A DNA stretch of 30,329 nucleotides, taken from the NCBI GenBank assembly GCA_025331435.1, contig JAIWNI010000185.1, positions 1 through 30,329 on the forward strand. Direction: 5' to 3'. The DNA is from Choanephora cucurbitarum (Eukaryota; Mucoromycota; Mucoromycetes; Mucorales; Choanephoraceae). Positions 1 through 10,492 of this stretch are shown here, piece by piece. A program made the translations under genes and the position numbers. The notes beneath the pieces were generated by a model. It had not been told where the DNA came from. It did no database searches and saw nothing but the letters and a program-made list of their open reading frames with translations. Every line of letters begins with the position of its first letter. Within the stretch, counting starts at the first letter, position 1.

Positions 1-2
1 TC

Positions 3-197
3 GGCCGGAACCCATTCCGTATAGAACAACTTATGGATCTGTTTTCTGTAGTACAACTCACGCTTATAAAAAAACAAAAGGAAGACATGAACTTTCAGGT
101 TGTCTCCACCATGTTAGTTTATGTTGATTTCTTTGATTCATCGATACAGCTTATGAAATCAGCTTTTTACTCTGCTGGAAAATGGAAATCATGCTGA
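3..197 (+). CDS. Possible 3' terminal exon of an upstream gene (partial)
   Basis: An open frame runs from the window edge to a TGA at 195-197 and reads as plausible protein (for example RNPFRIEQLMDLFSVVQ and STMLVYVDFFDSSIQLM), mixing hydrophobic and charged residues without low complexity. It has no start and extends off the left edge, so it could be the last exon of a plus-strand gene. I do not recognise a family. It is followed by AT-rich sequence and the pyrimidine-rich leader of the next gene, which fits a gene end here. It could also be chance open frame. Confidence 0.3.
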   Translation, partial: GRNPFRIEQLMDLFSVVQLTLIKKQKEDMNFQVVSTMLVYVDFFDSSIQLMKSAFYSAGKWKSC

Positions 198-282
198 AAC
201 AAATGTAAATTAGTCTTTGAAAACCAGATCTGAAGTTAAAATGCATATGTGAATCACTTGGTCCTTTTTTTGGCATATTTCC

Positions 283-310
283 TCTTTCTCTCTCTCTCTT
301 CCTTTTTTCA
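283..310 (+). promoter_or_regulatory. Pyrimidine-rich leader upstream of the TBC gene
   Basis: A (CT)n and T-rich stretch lies about 35-60 bases before ATG 345. Similar tracts precede other starts here (6966-6991 before VPS24, 11936-11960 before the PSMD5-like gene, 14300-14405 before the kinase). Such tracts are common in fungal promoters and 5' UTRs. No precise factor site is claimed. Confidence 0.35.
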
Positions 311-344
311 TTTCGTTATACTTTGTAAACACGCGTACCTAGTT

Positions 345-3300
345 ATGTCAACAGACTTGCTCGAAATAAAGAGGTAGAAACAGAAAAGAAAGGAGATGTG
401 TATACAATAGACTCATCCATCTGAAAGAAAAGCATGGGACGTTATTTTTAATGACCCCAACTTATCACTCAACTCACTCACTCATCGTGCTATCTCAGGC
501 ACAGTATGTCAACATGGTATTCGCTCTATTTGCTGGAAGGTAATTGTTATAAAAATTGTCATATAACATTGCCATTAATCCCACTTGAAATAGATTTTTC
601 TCGGTTATCTTCCTACGCTAGAAATAACCACATGGTCTTCAGTATTATTGAAAGAACGTCAACATTACACAGAGTTGAAACGAAAATTCATCGAAGAGCC
701 AGCCGAGAAAATGAATCAAAATGACCAAGATCAAGACTTATCTGATAACAATCCATTGGCTTTAAATGATAATGTAATATACGATAGAAAGTTATTCAAA
801 GCTTGGTTTTCTTATTTTAATTGAATTAGAATCCATGGCAACAGTATTTTGCAGATTCCGAAATTCGAAAAATCATTCGTCAAGATGTTGAACGCACGTA
901 AGTGAATGGTTTAATTTTCTGTTTGGATAACTAAATTGTTTCTTTCCTTAGATTTCCTGATATTGAATTCTTTCGTCAAGAAGACGCTCAACAGCGCTTG
1001 ACTGATATCTTGTTCATCTATTGCAAACTCAACCGAGATGTATCGTATCGACAAGGCATGCATGAATTGCTTGCTCCTTTCTATTGGATCTTGAAAGAAG
1101 AAAGTTTAGATTCAACTCAACTAGATATCAACCCTATTGAGTAAGACTTTGGTTAGGAAGAGCCCATAGAGTTCTTGTAAACTCATCTGTTACTTTTCGA
1201 CTTAGTCCCATTAACCAGTTATTGGTTCAACTGTTGGACTCAAATTATGCTGAACATGATGCTTATATTTTATTTGACCGGTTAATGAAACATGGTAAAG
1301 CTTGGTACGAGTTTAATGAGCAAACTGTACCAGTGAACAAAAAGGTAAGCTTTTCTTTCTAGTTAAAAGCAAGCCTATTTATCCCCTTTGCATCTATAGA
1401 ATTCAACATCTAATAGAGCAGTAAGATTTAGTAAAAAGAAAAAGAAGAGCGAGAGAGAGATATACAGTCTGATTTTTAACATTTTCGAGGGGTCAATAGG
1501 ATATTCGCTCCAACCCAATTGTAGCTATATGTCATCGAATTCATCATCAACACCTCAAGACCATTGATCCTTATCTTTATCAGCATTTAGAAAACTTTGG
1601 TATTGAGCCTCAGCTCTATGGCATGTAAGTTGAATGGACTATTTAGTAAAACACAGAAGGATTCATCTTACTTAACTTTCTCAAGTCGGTGGATTCGCCT
1701 ATTGTTTGGAAGAGAGTTTGAAATCCATGAACTTTTGAAGCTTTGGGATGCCATCTTTGCTCAAGACCGTACACTTGAGATTGTAGAATATGTCTGTCTA
1801 GCCATACTGTTACGTATGAGAGATCAACTGCTCAACAAGGATTACGCTGAATGTCTTAGTATGCTAATGCGTCCCTCTGAACAGATGAAGCCAGCAGGTT
1901 TAGTCGAACAAGCTAGATATCTAAAAGATAACTTGACAGAAGAAACGGCTTTACAGATCCTTCAGCAGTTGGATGTACGATCAGGTAGAGATCCACGTCC
2001 CTCTATGTCAGCTGGTGTACCTGAACTTCATATCCAAACTCCCTCTTCCGCTCCTCCTGCACGACGCACACTAAACCACAAGTCCTCTCAACTAGATGGA
2101 TTTTCTCGATTGACCAGTAATATGATGCGAAACTCTCAAATGAGAGATTTGAATCGGGCTATTGCAGGTGTAATGGGTACTGTTCAGGTAAAGATATATC
2201 TGTAGCATATACGTATTGATGTCAACTAAAGGAGCATGTAGAAAAATGTCAATACGTTTAATGAGAATGTACTTGGTAAACCCCAAGACCTTAATCGCAG
2301 ATCCACCGTCTCGTCTGAATTTCCTTCTGGTTTTGATCGATTAGCAACCTCTAACAATACCCAATCTATTTTATCTTCTCCAGCACAATCACAAAAATTA
2401 CCCTTAGCAGACGAACAATTGAATCGGTTGAAAGCAACCAATCAGGAAATGGGTGAATTGATGGCTCGATGTATCTCCCTCTTGGAAGTTCAGATGTTTC
2501 CTGCTTTAGATGCGTCTAACAAAGAAGAAGAAATAAGCAGTGAATTCGGCATTTCAAGTGATTCTTCTGATCAAGAGGTATCGCCTGTTAAAAAGCAAGA
2601 ACAAGAAAACAACCAACAAGAGAAAGATGATAGCCAACAACAGCAAGAGGAAAAGAAGCAAAAGGAAGTTCAACGTCCTCTACAAGACGATGCGACTATT
2701 ATCATGGCTTTAGTAGGACTAAAGCATGTAAGAGATGTATTGATTGGTAAACAAACCCATTTCGACTCAAGCGTATTGGATTTCAAATCATCTTCATCTC
2801 AAGAGAAGAAAAAAGAAGAATGGAAGTGGGATTTAGTGGATGCTAAAGAGGCTACTCCTTCAAACGAGACAGAAACGCCTTCTGCTCAAACGGATATACC
2901 TCCCAAGCTAGAGACACCTCCCTCTGCTTCTCCTAAAGCAGACACACCACCACCTTCTACCAAAAGAACATCTGTGTTCATCCCACCTCAAACCACATCA
3001 CCTTTGTTGAATGCTGAAGCCTATGTGTCCAATCACCCTGTACCACCTAAACAGCCTATCAAGTATCGTATTGAAGATCTCTTATCTGATCCAGATCTTC
3101 AGATTCCTAGTCCTAAAGCCAACCATACCAAATTTAAATGGATCTTAGAGAACAATCATGCGGAATCGCCTGTTGTATCCCAGCAAGATCTCTTTAAGCC
3201 AGAACCACCAAAGCTTTCACCACGAAAAAGGGCCAGTTTTATTTTGAAAAGACAATCTTCACAAGTGGATATGACTTCTAAGAGTAGTGTGGCTACTATC

Positions 3301-3360
3301 GATCCATTAGATGCAAAGAATGTAGACAGCCGAAAAGCATACGAATATGATGTATTTTAA
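345..3360 (+). CDS. TBC1D5-like Rab GTPase-activating protein
   Basis: Rab GAP of the TBC family, closest to TBC1D5, a retromer-associated GAP for Rab7 in endosome traffic. Exons I can phase: 345-373, 428-539, 594-773, 830-897, 952-1140, 1206-1344, 1400-1420, 1500-1624, 1686-2187, 2242-3360, about 827 residues. The TBC domain fills the N-terminal half: HGIRSICWK, FLGYLP, the arginine-finger motif IIRQDVERTFPD, the glutamine-finger motif YRQGMHELLAP, and RWIRLLFGREF, a TBC1D5 hallmark. The C-terminal part is low complexity, rich in Q/E/K and then S/P, and probably disordered. The start is the least certain part: ATG 345 follows a CT-rich leader and joins in phase to 428, but an acceptor at 410 is also possible. 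Family assignment is firm; the exact exon 1 is inferred. Confidence 0.88.
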
Positions 3361-3395
3361 TTAAAGAGAGTTGCTATTTTTTCTTTAGAAGAAGA

Positions 3396-3405
3396 GGGGG
3401 GGGGG
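3396..3405 (+). repeat. G10 homopolymer
   Basis: Ten consecutive G in the AT-rich 3' region after the TBC gene. Similar tracts occur at 9595-9603 and 11848-11857. Confidence 0.9.
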
Positions 3406-3509
3406 AATCATCAATTTCATTTTTTTTGTAAAATATGTGCTTATGTGTATGGTCAATGATTGATACATGATACATTTACAGAAAGAAGGAAAGGAAGGGC
3501 GGTAAAGAC

Positions 3510-6237
3510 CTAACAAGCTGGAAGATAAGCTCTACAGACAGGACATTCTAATTTGATTCTCATCCACTACAAAAGAAAAAGAAAAAAAAGCGTTACTACT
3601 TGTTGATTCAGTTGTCACCTATGTTACCTTCTCTAAACAATCTGTATGGAACATATGATGACAAGGCGTGACCATATATTGCGTCCTTGATAAGACATTC
3701 AATCCTGAATTGTGTTGATGGCTGACATCAATGGGTAACATGCAGATAGCACAGTCTTTTGGTGGTTGCGAAGTATCTGTTTCTTCATCCTCATGAGAAA
3801 GAATAGGGTGATAATCATAGGTTTGAGGCATATACTAACAAAAGAAAACATATATAAGTAAACGAGGCCATACTTTAGTCTGCTGACTACTTTACTTTTG
3901 ATGGAATAAAGAACCGAGGACCAAATGAATCTTGAAGAAACAAGATAAGGACCTGTAAGCCTACATAACCTACTAAAGCGAATACCCAAGGTGTGGTGTC
4001 ATGTCCGATAAGATTTTCAGGACATCCATAGAAATCTAACAGAGCAATAAGTTAAGAAGACAAACTATAGATCTGATAAAATAACTTACAGAGTGGTACA
4101 GAAAGTCGGGTAATGCTCATCACAATAATGTAACGATAACTCAAGGGATGTCTACAGCCTCTTGTCACATTGCGTGCAATCTGAGGTATCCAAAATGAAA
4201 AGAACAAGAGACCTAATGAGCCAATGATGATATTCTGAATGAATGCAGATCGAGTGACCGATTGATAGAATAAGAATAAACCCAACAACAAGACAGCATC
4301 TAATAGGATTGAATGGTTCATTCGCATGTTCACTGTACATATACAAATATAAAACTTACATAAACGATAATAGAGAAAAGTGATTTCACGCTGAGGGTTA
4401 GCATCTTCATTAGGATTAGGTCTTCTGACATTAGCCACAGGCAATAGGCTTTGCGTATCTGGTGCCTGTTGTTGTTGTTGTTGTTGCGGTGAGGGATCAG
4501 TACGAATGGATTCAGGACGTTGGATACGCCAGACAACCAGTAGATAACGCATGCCAAAAATGGATACAAGGACAAATGTAAAGAAAGCAGCAGTAGCAAA
4601 TGGAATAAACACATTCTCAACCACTACACCTGTTGTCAAATGAAGTAAACAGAGATAACCGTCCATAATAGCCTGCATAGCAATAGTCCAATAAGATACA
4701 TTGGAGACGCTCTAAAAAAAAAAGAAAATTAAGACCATAATAGACTTAGTATGATATCAACCACTTACTGAAGGTGTAGGCGTATATTCCATCTGGTGAA
4801 TTAGTGAGAAGATTTGAATGACAGCAATTACGCTAGCAATACCAGCATAAGTAATAGCCTTGTTATAATAATGTTCAATTTTAATTCCCTTGTTTTCTCT
4901 ACTAGAAAGCAGCAGATGACAGTTAGGAGAATATAGTTCAGTAGACATCAAAAAGGGTGGTGGACGAATGGTAGAGATGCCTTGAGGGTGTTCGAGCTCT
5001 ACAAACAAAGCATGGGTAAAAGGTCTTTCGAATTGAATAGATAAAGTTGCTTACCTCTTTCATATTCAAGTAATTCGGACATTCTGATATTAGCTGGAAT
5101 AGGATGGAGTTGAGCAAAGAGTTGGAACTGGCATTGAAAAGGCATTTCGTCTGAATGATCTTCATGTGGCCCAATACATTAGTCAATATGCAAGTGGCAA
5201 CTTTCTTTTATTTGCTTCTCTACCTTCATCTGATGCTTGCCATTCCCAATAAGATGCTTCATTAATTTCTTCCACTCGTTTATCAATTTGCTCATTCAGA
5301 ACTCTCCTTGACTGGATGAATGAATGATTAGAAGGCAACATATTTAGCATGTCTTTCAATGGTATTGTGTGACTAGAAACTATTTTGAGTATAAAGCACT
5401 TTGTATAAAACATAGCATGGTTATGTTTTTACCCATCTGGTACTGCCATAAGATATAGAGATCCATTGCTTAAAAAATGAAGACCACCCGCTAAAAGTAA
5501 TGCACCATAACTACTCTTCTCAGCATCTCTTAAACGAATATATCCCTACAATTTAGTAAAATGGGATCAGCCTACGCAATTGGATGAATCATTCTGGACT
5601 GAACTGCTGTACCTCAACATAATGAATATCTTGTTCCACTGTACTGACAGATTTCACGTTGAATTTAAATGAGCCAGGATCATCAAATTGAAATTGACTA
5701 CGTGCTTCTTCTAATTGTGTCCTGTTGACTGAGTCGGGTATACTGATGTTCTTGTTGACCCAATCACCTATCCATCAAGTTCATAGTTTTTATGTTTACA
5801 TGACACTATATTGTAACATACTTGTGTCTATAATACCTCGAAAAATACCAGAGATGTTGTGATAATAATGAGAAGTAGATGGACCTCGAATAGACCATAA
5901 ATCATCTAGTTGAGGCTGAACTGTCCGAGGTATAGGCTACACAATAAACAGTGGTATGAGCCAAGTAAAATAGGAATTAAAACGCCAAAAGAGATACTTA
6001 CTGATGTGATATTTGTGCCAAATGTCATGTTGTTTAATGTTTGTTTTCTTGTTCAAGTTCCTCCAAGACATCGGCTTTCGTTTGTTTTCCTGTTCTCATG
6101 GAGCTATCTTCTGAGAAGTTGAAAAAGAGCAAGGCAAACAAAAGTAAGAGAATATAAGAACTGGACCGGTTCATTTGTTGTCTACGAGCAGTTGCTTGTT
6201 GTCTTTTGTGTTCATTCGCTGTATTCTCGGTATCCAT
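3510..6237 (-). CDS. DSC/Tul1-type Golgi-endosome RING E3 ubiquitin ligase (Dsc1 subunit)
   Basis: Membrane RING E3 of the Tul1/Dsc1 family, which ubiquitinates membrane proteins in Golgi and endosomes and acts in SREBP cleavage in some fungi. Exons on the minus strand: 6002-6028, 5822-5936, 5613-5767, 5433-5545, 5224-5372, 5055-5159, 4769-4998, 4360-4711, 4090-4332, 3896-4035, 3628-3834, 3510-3566 (630 residues from ATG 6028). Family signatures: SVSNVSYWTIAMQA, FGMRYLLVVWR.QRPE, DTTPWVFALVGYVGLQVLI, FGPRFFIPSK, YDYHP. The C-terminus is a RING-H2: CAIC, TPCHHMFHTDCLEK, then CPVCRAYLP. Several hydrophobic segments make a multipass core. A signal-like start (MNRSSSYILLLLFALLFF) lies upstream at 6180, or from ATG 6237, but in another frame; a one-base shift near 6040 would fuse it to the NNMTFGTNIT segment. 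Confidence 0.88.
4471..4491 (-). repeat. CAA/CAG microsatellite encoding polyglutamine in the DSC ligase
   Basis: Six CAA codons and one CAG on the minus strand encode seven glutamines in a linker that follows the FGMRYLLVVWR membrane segment. The linker is otherwise polar and proline-rich, so length variation here is probably tolerated. Confidence 0.7.
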
Positions 6238-6390
6238 GAGAGAATTATATAAAGAAAAAAAAAAGAGAGAATGAAGAGAGAGAGACAGGAAAAAAAATGC
6301 AGTAAGGCAAGGTAGTACCCAGCCTGCCCAAGTCAATTCAAAGTCAGTTACGTCTGTCTCTTTCTTTGTTTATGGTTTCAATAATAAAGA

Positions 6391-6832
6391 GATGGAAGAA
6401 AATGAACTAACATGTGAAGTAGATACTTCTAAAAGTCTAGCTCCGACTATTGTCATTAAATTACAGTAAGATGATAGAAACCCGCCTATTCACTTTAGAA
6501 GACAACACGCAGAATCAATGCTAACACAGAGTGTTACACAAGCATGGCAAATCAATGCCCTTTTTTATGTCTTTCTCTTTCTTTTAAAAGAAAAGATTAA
6601 CCTCATAATCAATACATAATGAAATTTTTATGTGAGTCGTTTAATGAGACAATCAAAAACGAAGCAGCCTCAATTGATGACTGAATACTATCTTGGAAAG
6701 CAAATGAATTCGACTTTAATTGTACAGAGCTTATTTCAGTGCTTATCTCCTTCTCTCTCCTCTTTCTCATTTTCATCCCCTCAGGCACTAAGTTTATTCG
6801 ACACAATCATGTCGAGAATTGCTAAACGTTAA
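6391..6832 (+). CDS. Unassigned small multi-exon gene or remnant
   Basis: Transcribed away from the DSC ligase, ATG 6391 opens a protein-like frame (MEENELTCEVDTSKSLAP, then TIVIKLQ) ending at a donor-like gtaaga near 6466. Farther on, a frame containing TEYYLGKQMNSTLI can splice at 6723 (gtacag) to an acceptor after cctcag at 6785, giving ALSLFDTIMSRIAKR and a TAA at 6832. The middle exons cannot be phased, and one frame is open from 6391 past a single TAA. The gene lies inside the indel-rich block, so its frame may be corrupted. I do not recognise a family. Boundaries and reality are both uncertain. Confidence 0.3.
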
Positions 6833-7013
6833 GGCAGTCCATCTGAGAGTTAAGGTCTATTTCTTGTTGTTGTTAGTTTTATGGAAAAGCCCACCTTTGC
6901 CATAGAAAAAATCATAATCAAACATCCGCCAAGCCGAAAAATAAAACGGTTGAGCACGCTCGCTTCTCTCTCTCTCTCTTCTACTTTAGTCAATAAGTTT
7001 CTCCTTTGTCAAG

Positions 7014-7923
7014 TGCAATCCAACGCTTTTTGGTAAAAAGACACCAGATGAGATGGTAATGGATGGAGTTTCTTTTGTTTCCTGTCATATACACCTATTC
7101 ATGAAATATAGGCTGTTTACTTATCTTATCTTTTAAATAGGTGAAAAAATGGAGACAGGAAATACGAGCACAACAAAGAGGTATCGATAGACAGATTCGA
7201 GCTATTGACACGGAAGAGATCAAGGTGAAGCGATCGAATCAAACAAGTGGCTAAAAAAGGCGATGTCAAGAATTGTAAAATGCTTGCTAAAGAACTGATA
7301 CGTTCCCAAAGACACAAGGATAGATTATATACCAGCAAAGCACAAATGAATTCTATCATTATGCACGTTAGAACACCAACTAGGTAAGAATCAGTAGAAA
7401 CTGGCTTCTATCTTCTTTTTTTCTTCTAAACTGTTGTATTGTTAGCTACTCTAAAGTAGCAGGTTCACTTCAAAAGAGTGGTGAAGTCATGAAACTTGTC
7501 AACCAACTATCAAGATTGCCTGAAATATCACAAACAATGCAACAAATGTCTATGGAAATGACCAAGGTAATACATATGTACAGCAATACATCTATATGGC
7601 AACTGAAAGGCAAGATAATAGGCTGGCTTAATGGAAGAAATGATTGGAGATACGATGGATATGATGGATGATGATGATATTGAGAAGCTGCAGATGAAGA
7701 AGTGAATAATGTTTTGTATCAAATTACAGATGTATGCTTGGTGAGGCTGGTTCAGTGGGTGCCACATTAGAATCAAGACCTGCTGTTGAAGAACCAGAAT
7801 CTGAATCTGAAGAGGAAGGACCTGAATTGGACATGATGCAAAACGTTTACAGGTACGGTTGTTATGGTAACCAAATTTGTTTGTCTGTTCCTATCTTTTA
7901 TATTGCAGGCATTAAAGGGATAA
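7014..7923 (+). CDS. VPS24: ESCRT-III subunit VPS24/CHMP3 (frame-disrupted as written)
   Basis: ESCRT-III protein of the Snf7 superfamily that assembles on endosomes and works in multivesicular body sorting with Vps2 and Vps4. Exons: 7014-7055, 7141-7383, 7446-7566, 7622-7852, 7909-7923. Recognisable in order: LFGKKTPDEM, KKWRQEIRAQQRGIDRQIRA, KVKRS, MLAKELIRSQ, LYTSKAQMNSIIM, GSLQKSGEVMKLVNQL, RLPEISQTMQQMSMEM, an acidic C-terminus, and a final ALKG. The frame is broken six times: extra A about 7237, extra C 7366, missing G about 7456, 7683 and 7732, missing C about 7845. Allowing for these, all intron phases agree and the length is about 217 residues, normal for CHMP3. The expected ATG position reads TGC at 7014. 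Identity is firm; whether it is a live gene with consensus errors or a pseudogene is open. Confidence 0.82.
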
Positions 7924-8230
7924 CTCATGATGTAGTCTCCTCTTTTGTTACTCTTTTTTTAAAGCCATAATAGTATACATAGTGACATTTCTCTTTTCAC
8001 TTTTAAACGCGTTCTTTTTAAAATGGTTAGTATAGTGACACGCTGGCTCGGATCAAATGATAGGATGAGGAAAATAAAAATAAAAAAGAGTCCATTTCGG
8101 TGAATTATGGAAGATTCGGACAAAAGGAGGAATTCAATATTTTAATGCAAAAAAAAAAGGAAAAACTATATAAGTACTTATTTTCTTGTTCTTTTCTTCT
8201 TCTTGTCATTCATAAGCACACATATACGCA
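7924..8230. other. VPS24 to aldo-keto reductase intergenic region
   Basis: AT-rich spacer with A-runs and the downstream gene's TATA box. I see no gene in it. Confidence 0.5.
8166..8174 (+). promoter_or_regulatory. TATA box of the aldo-keto reductase gene
   Basis: CTATATAAG lies about 57-65 bases before ATG 8231, with a T/C-rich leader between. The motif and its spacing fit a core promoter. Confidence 0.5.
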
Positions 8231-9413
8231 ATGTCTCTTAACAGAAAATTAGTAAAGTGAATCGAAAGATAGAACCGAGACAGGGTTGTACTGATTTTTA
8301 TCGAAAAAAAAATCTTATAGCTTTACACACTGGACAAGAAGTTCCTCTCGTTGGTCTCGGTACCTGGTTGAGTAAGCCTGATGAAGTTAGAAAGGCTGTC
8401 AAGTATGCCCTCGAAAACGGTTATCGCCACTTGGATTGTGCTTATGTCTACTGTAACGAAGATGAAGTTGGTCAAGGTCTTCGCGAATCTGGCGTTCCTC
8501 GTGATCAAGTATTCATCACATCTAAGGTAACAATCGAGATGGTATGACTATAAGAGTATACTTATACTGTTTCGAAATCCGAAAAATAGCTTTGGAACAC
8601 ACATCATAGAAAGGCATACGTTAAGCACAACGTCAAGGCTTCCTTGAAGGCTTTAGGTGTTGATTACCTTGACCTCTATTTGGTACCCTGGCCTGTATCC
8701 TTCATTGTAAGTTACCAAAAATGTGAAAAATAAACAAATAGATTACTGACAGTGATGTAGAATTCCGGTAAGCCCGAAGAAAACACCTGTTGTTCCCAAC
8801 ATGGAATACCTTATTCCCAAAAAGTAAGTATCTGTCAACTTCAATTTTTCCCATTTATCTTTAACTTTTATTTCAAAAAAAGGGATGGCGTTGTTCAAGT
8901 AGAAACAGTAGACCCTATTGAAACATGGAAGGCCATGGAAGAATTGGTAGATGAAGGTTACGTCAAGGCCATTGGTATCTCCAACTTCAACATCGAAAAG
9001 ACCCAACAATCTTGAAGCACTGCCGCATTAAGCCTGCCATGAACCAAATTGAACTCCACCCCGGTTTGCAACAACCTGAATTAATCAAATTCTGTCATGA
9101 CAATGGTATCCAAGTTACAGCTTATTCCCCTCTTGGTAACAACGTCTATGGTGAAGAACGTATTGTTGATGACCCTATCATTGTCGACATTGCCAAGAAG
9201 CTCAACAAATCACCTGCTCAAGTCTGTATTGCCTTTGCTGCTCAACGTGGTGTTGTTGTAATTCCCAAATCAGTCACACCCAGCCGTATTGAAGAAAACT
9301 TCCAAGATTTCGTTTTATCTCAAGAAGATTTCGATGCTATTGCTTCCTTAGGTTCAAGAAACATCCGTTACAACGACCCCGGTACTAAGGAATGGTCTTG
9401 TTCTATTTTCTAG
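8231..9413 (+). CDS. Aldo-keto reductase (frame-disrupted as written)
   Basis: NADPH-dependent aldo-keto reductase, related to fungal xylose/aldehyde reductases. Exons: 8231-8251, 8321-8526, 8590-8706, 8761-8823, 8883-9413. Motifs: VPLVGLGTW, the catalytic Asp/Tyr region [15 protein letters not shown], the catalytic Lys in FITSK followed by [53 protein letters not shown] (NADPH-binding end). Frame breaks: one G short at the exon 1 donor (8252), about two C short near 8786, one A short near 9009. Compensating for them gives about 313 residues, normal for the family. The catalytic His in the usual HWP motif reads as Pro (codon 8686-8688). An AATAAA follows the stop at 9419. Substrate cannot be told from sequence. 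Confidence 0.82.
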
Positions 9414-10492
9414 ATTGAAATAAAGTAAAATGATTTTTTTTGACACAGACGTTTGATCGTTTGCATTATAAAATTCAGGTAGAATCCTATAATCATTGCA
9501 ACAGGATGGTAAAAGCCATGTTATCCGTTGAATGATTGGGCTATTTGACTTCAGCGTACGCTACTAATATTGTATCTGTTGAAAATGACGAGTAGGGGGG
9601 GGGTTGAGGGAGTAATTATGCAATGACAGCTCATTGAAATGGGGTCTTTACTCTATGGTTATCCTGTTTTCGTATTTAGTTACTACTCGATCTACCCAAC
9701 TTTTTATGCTTGGGTTTTATTAGTGTTTGTTAACACTCTCTATGGTCTCATAAAGAGTATGCGTGTTTTTTCATTTACGTTGACTAAAAGGATTTGGATG
9801 CTTTCTTTCAGTAGTGAAGCGCTTCCTGCACATCTAACTGTTCAGAACTTTGCATTGAACAATGGGATTTTGTTCATATAATCTAAAATGTCGCACAACT
9901 TTTAATAAAGTGTTGCTGTAATCTTTCTAAAACCCTCGAATCAAGCCTTTGCTGAATGAATCAAACTCTACTTTTTTTGCATATATGAAATCAAACAACA
10001 ATTTTGTATTGAACTATAATGATGGAAAAAAACACCCCTCCTCTTACCTGTAATAGTTGCATGGAATGGTTGAACAGGGATCCTGTTTTTGTTGCTATCA
10101 AAGACAATTAAACCAGTTTCGTACATGAGAATGACTATGCCAACAGACGGAAGGGTTTCGGGAAATTTAGCATAATCTGCTCCAATTATAAAATAGAGGA
10201 CTTCATTAACAATCAAGCGTCTAAAAACGCATGATTCGAGATATATGGTCTAATTACATTTGCATGATATCGTGTAACAAGACTAATTTTATCTCTTCTT
10301 GATTAATAAAGTATGCTTCACATTGACAGTGGGAAATAAGGATATACTCTTCTGACACATGAAAATGCGGAACCTTTTTTTTTCTGTCTTCACGAGTAGA
10401 AAACTTTATTTGCGCGCGCGCTCTCCCCCTTTTCCTTTTCTTCTCTCTTCCTTTTATTTTATTCATCTCTTATCTTTTACATATCTTTAGTT
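9414..10492. other. Intergenic region without recognisable gene
   Basis: Contains a G9 run (9595-9603), two short open frames (plus 9639-9881, hydrophobic; minus 9968-10216) with no recognisable domain, a GC alternation (10411-10421), and a pyrimidine-rich leader just before YHM2. The minus frame has protein-like stretches such as GADYAKFPETLPSVGIVILM and could be a relic, but I cannot assign it. Confidence 0.4.
9595..9603 (+). repeat. G9 homopolymer
   Basis: Nine consecutive G about 180 bases after the aldo-keto reductase stop, in AT-rich spacer. Confidence 0.9.

Noticed and set aside
506..724. Open frame overlapping exons 2-3 of the TBC gene
   Set aside because: The correct reading (ICWK / FLGYLP) is in another frame and needs an intron at 540-593; the continuous frame crosses it by chance.
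9639..9881. Hydrophobic 80-codon plus-strand frame
   Set aside because: T-rich sequence gives hydrophobic residues by default; no conserved motif, leader or intron signals.
10411..10421. GC alternation as possible Z-DNA element
   Set aside because: Only about ten bases, inside the leader region of YHM2; too short to claim function.
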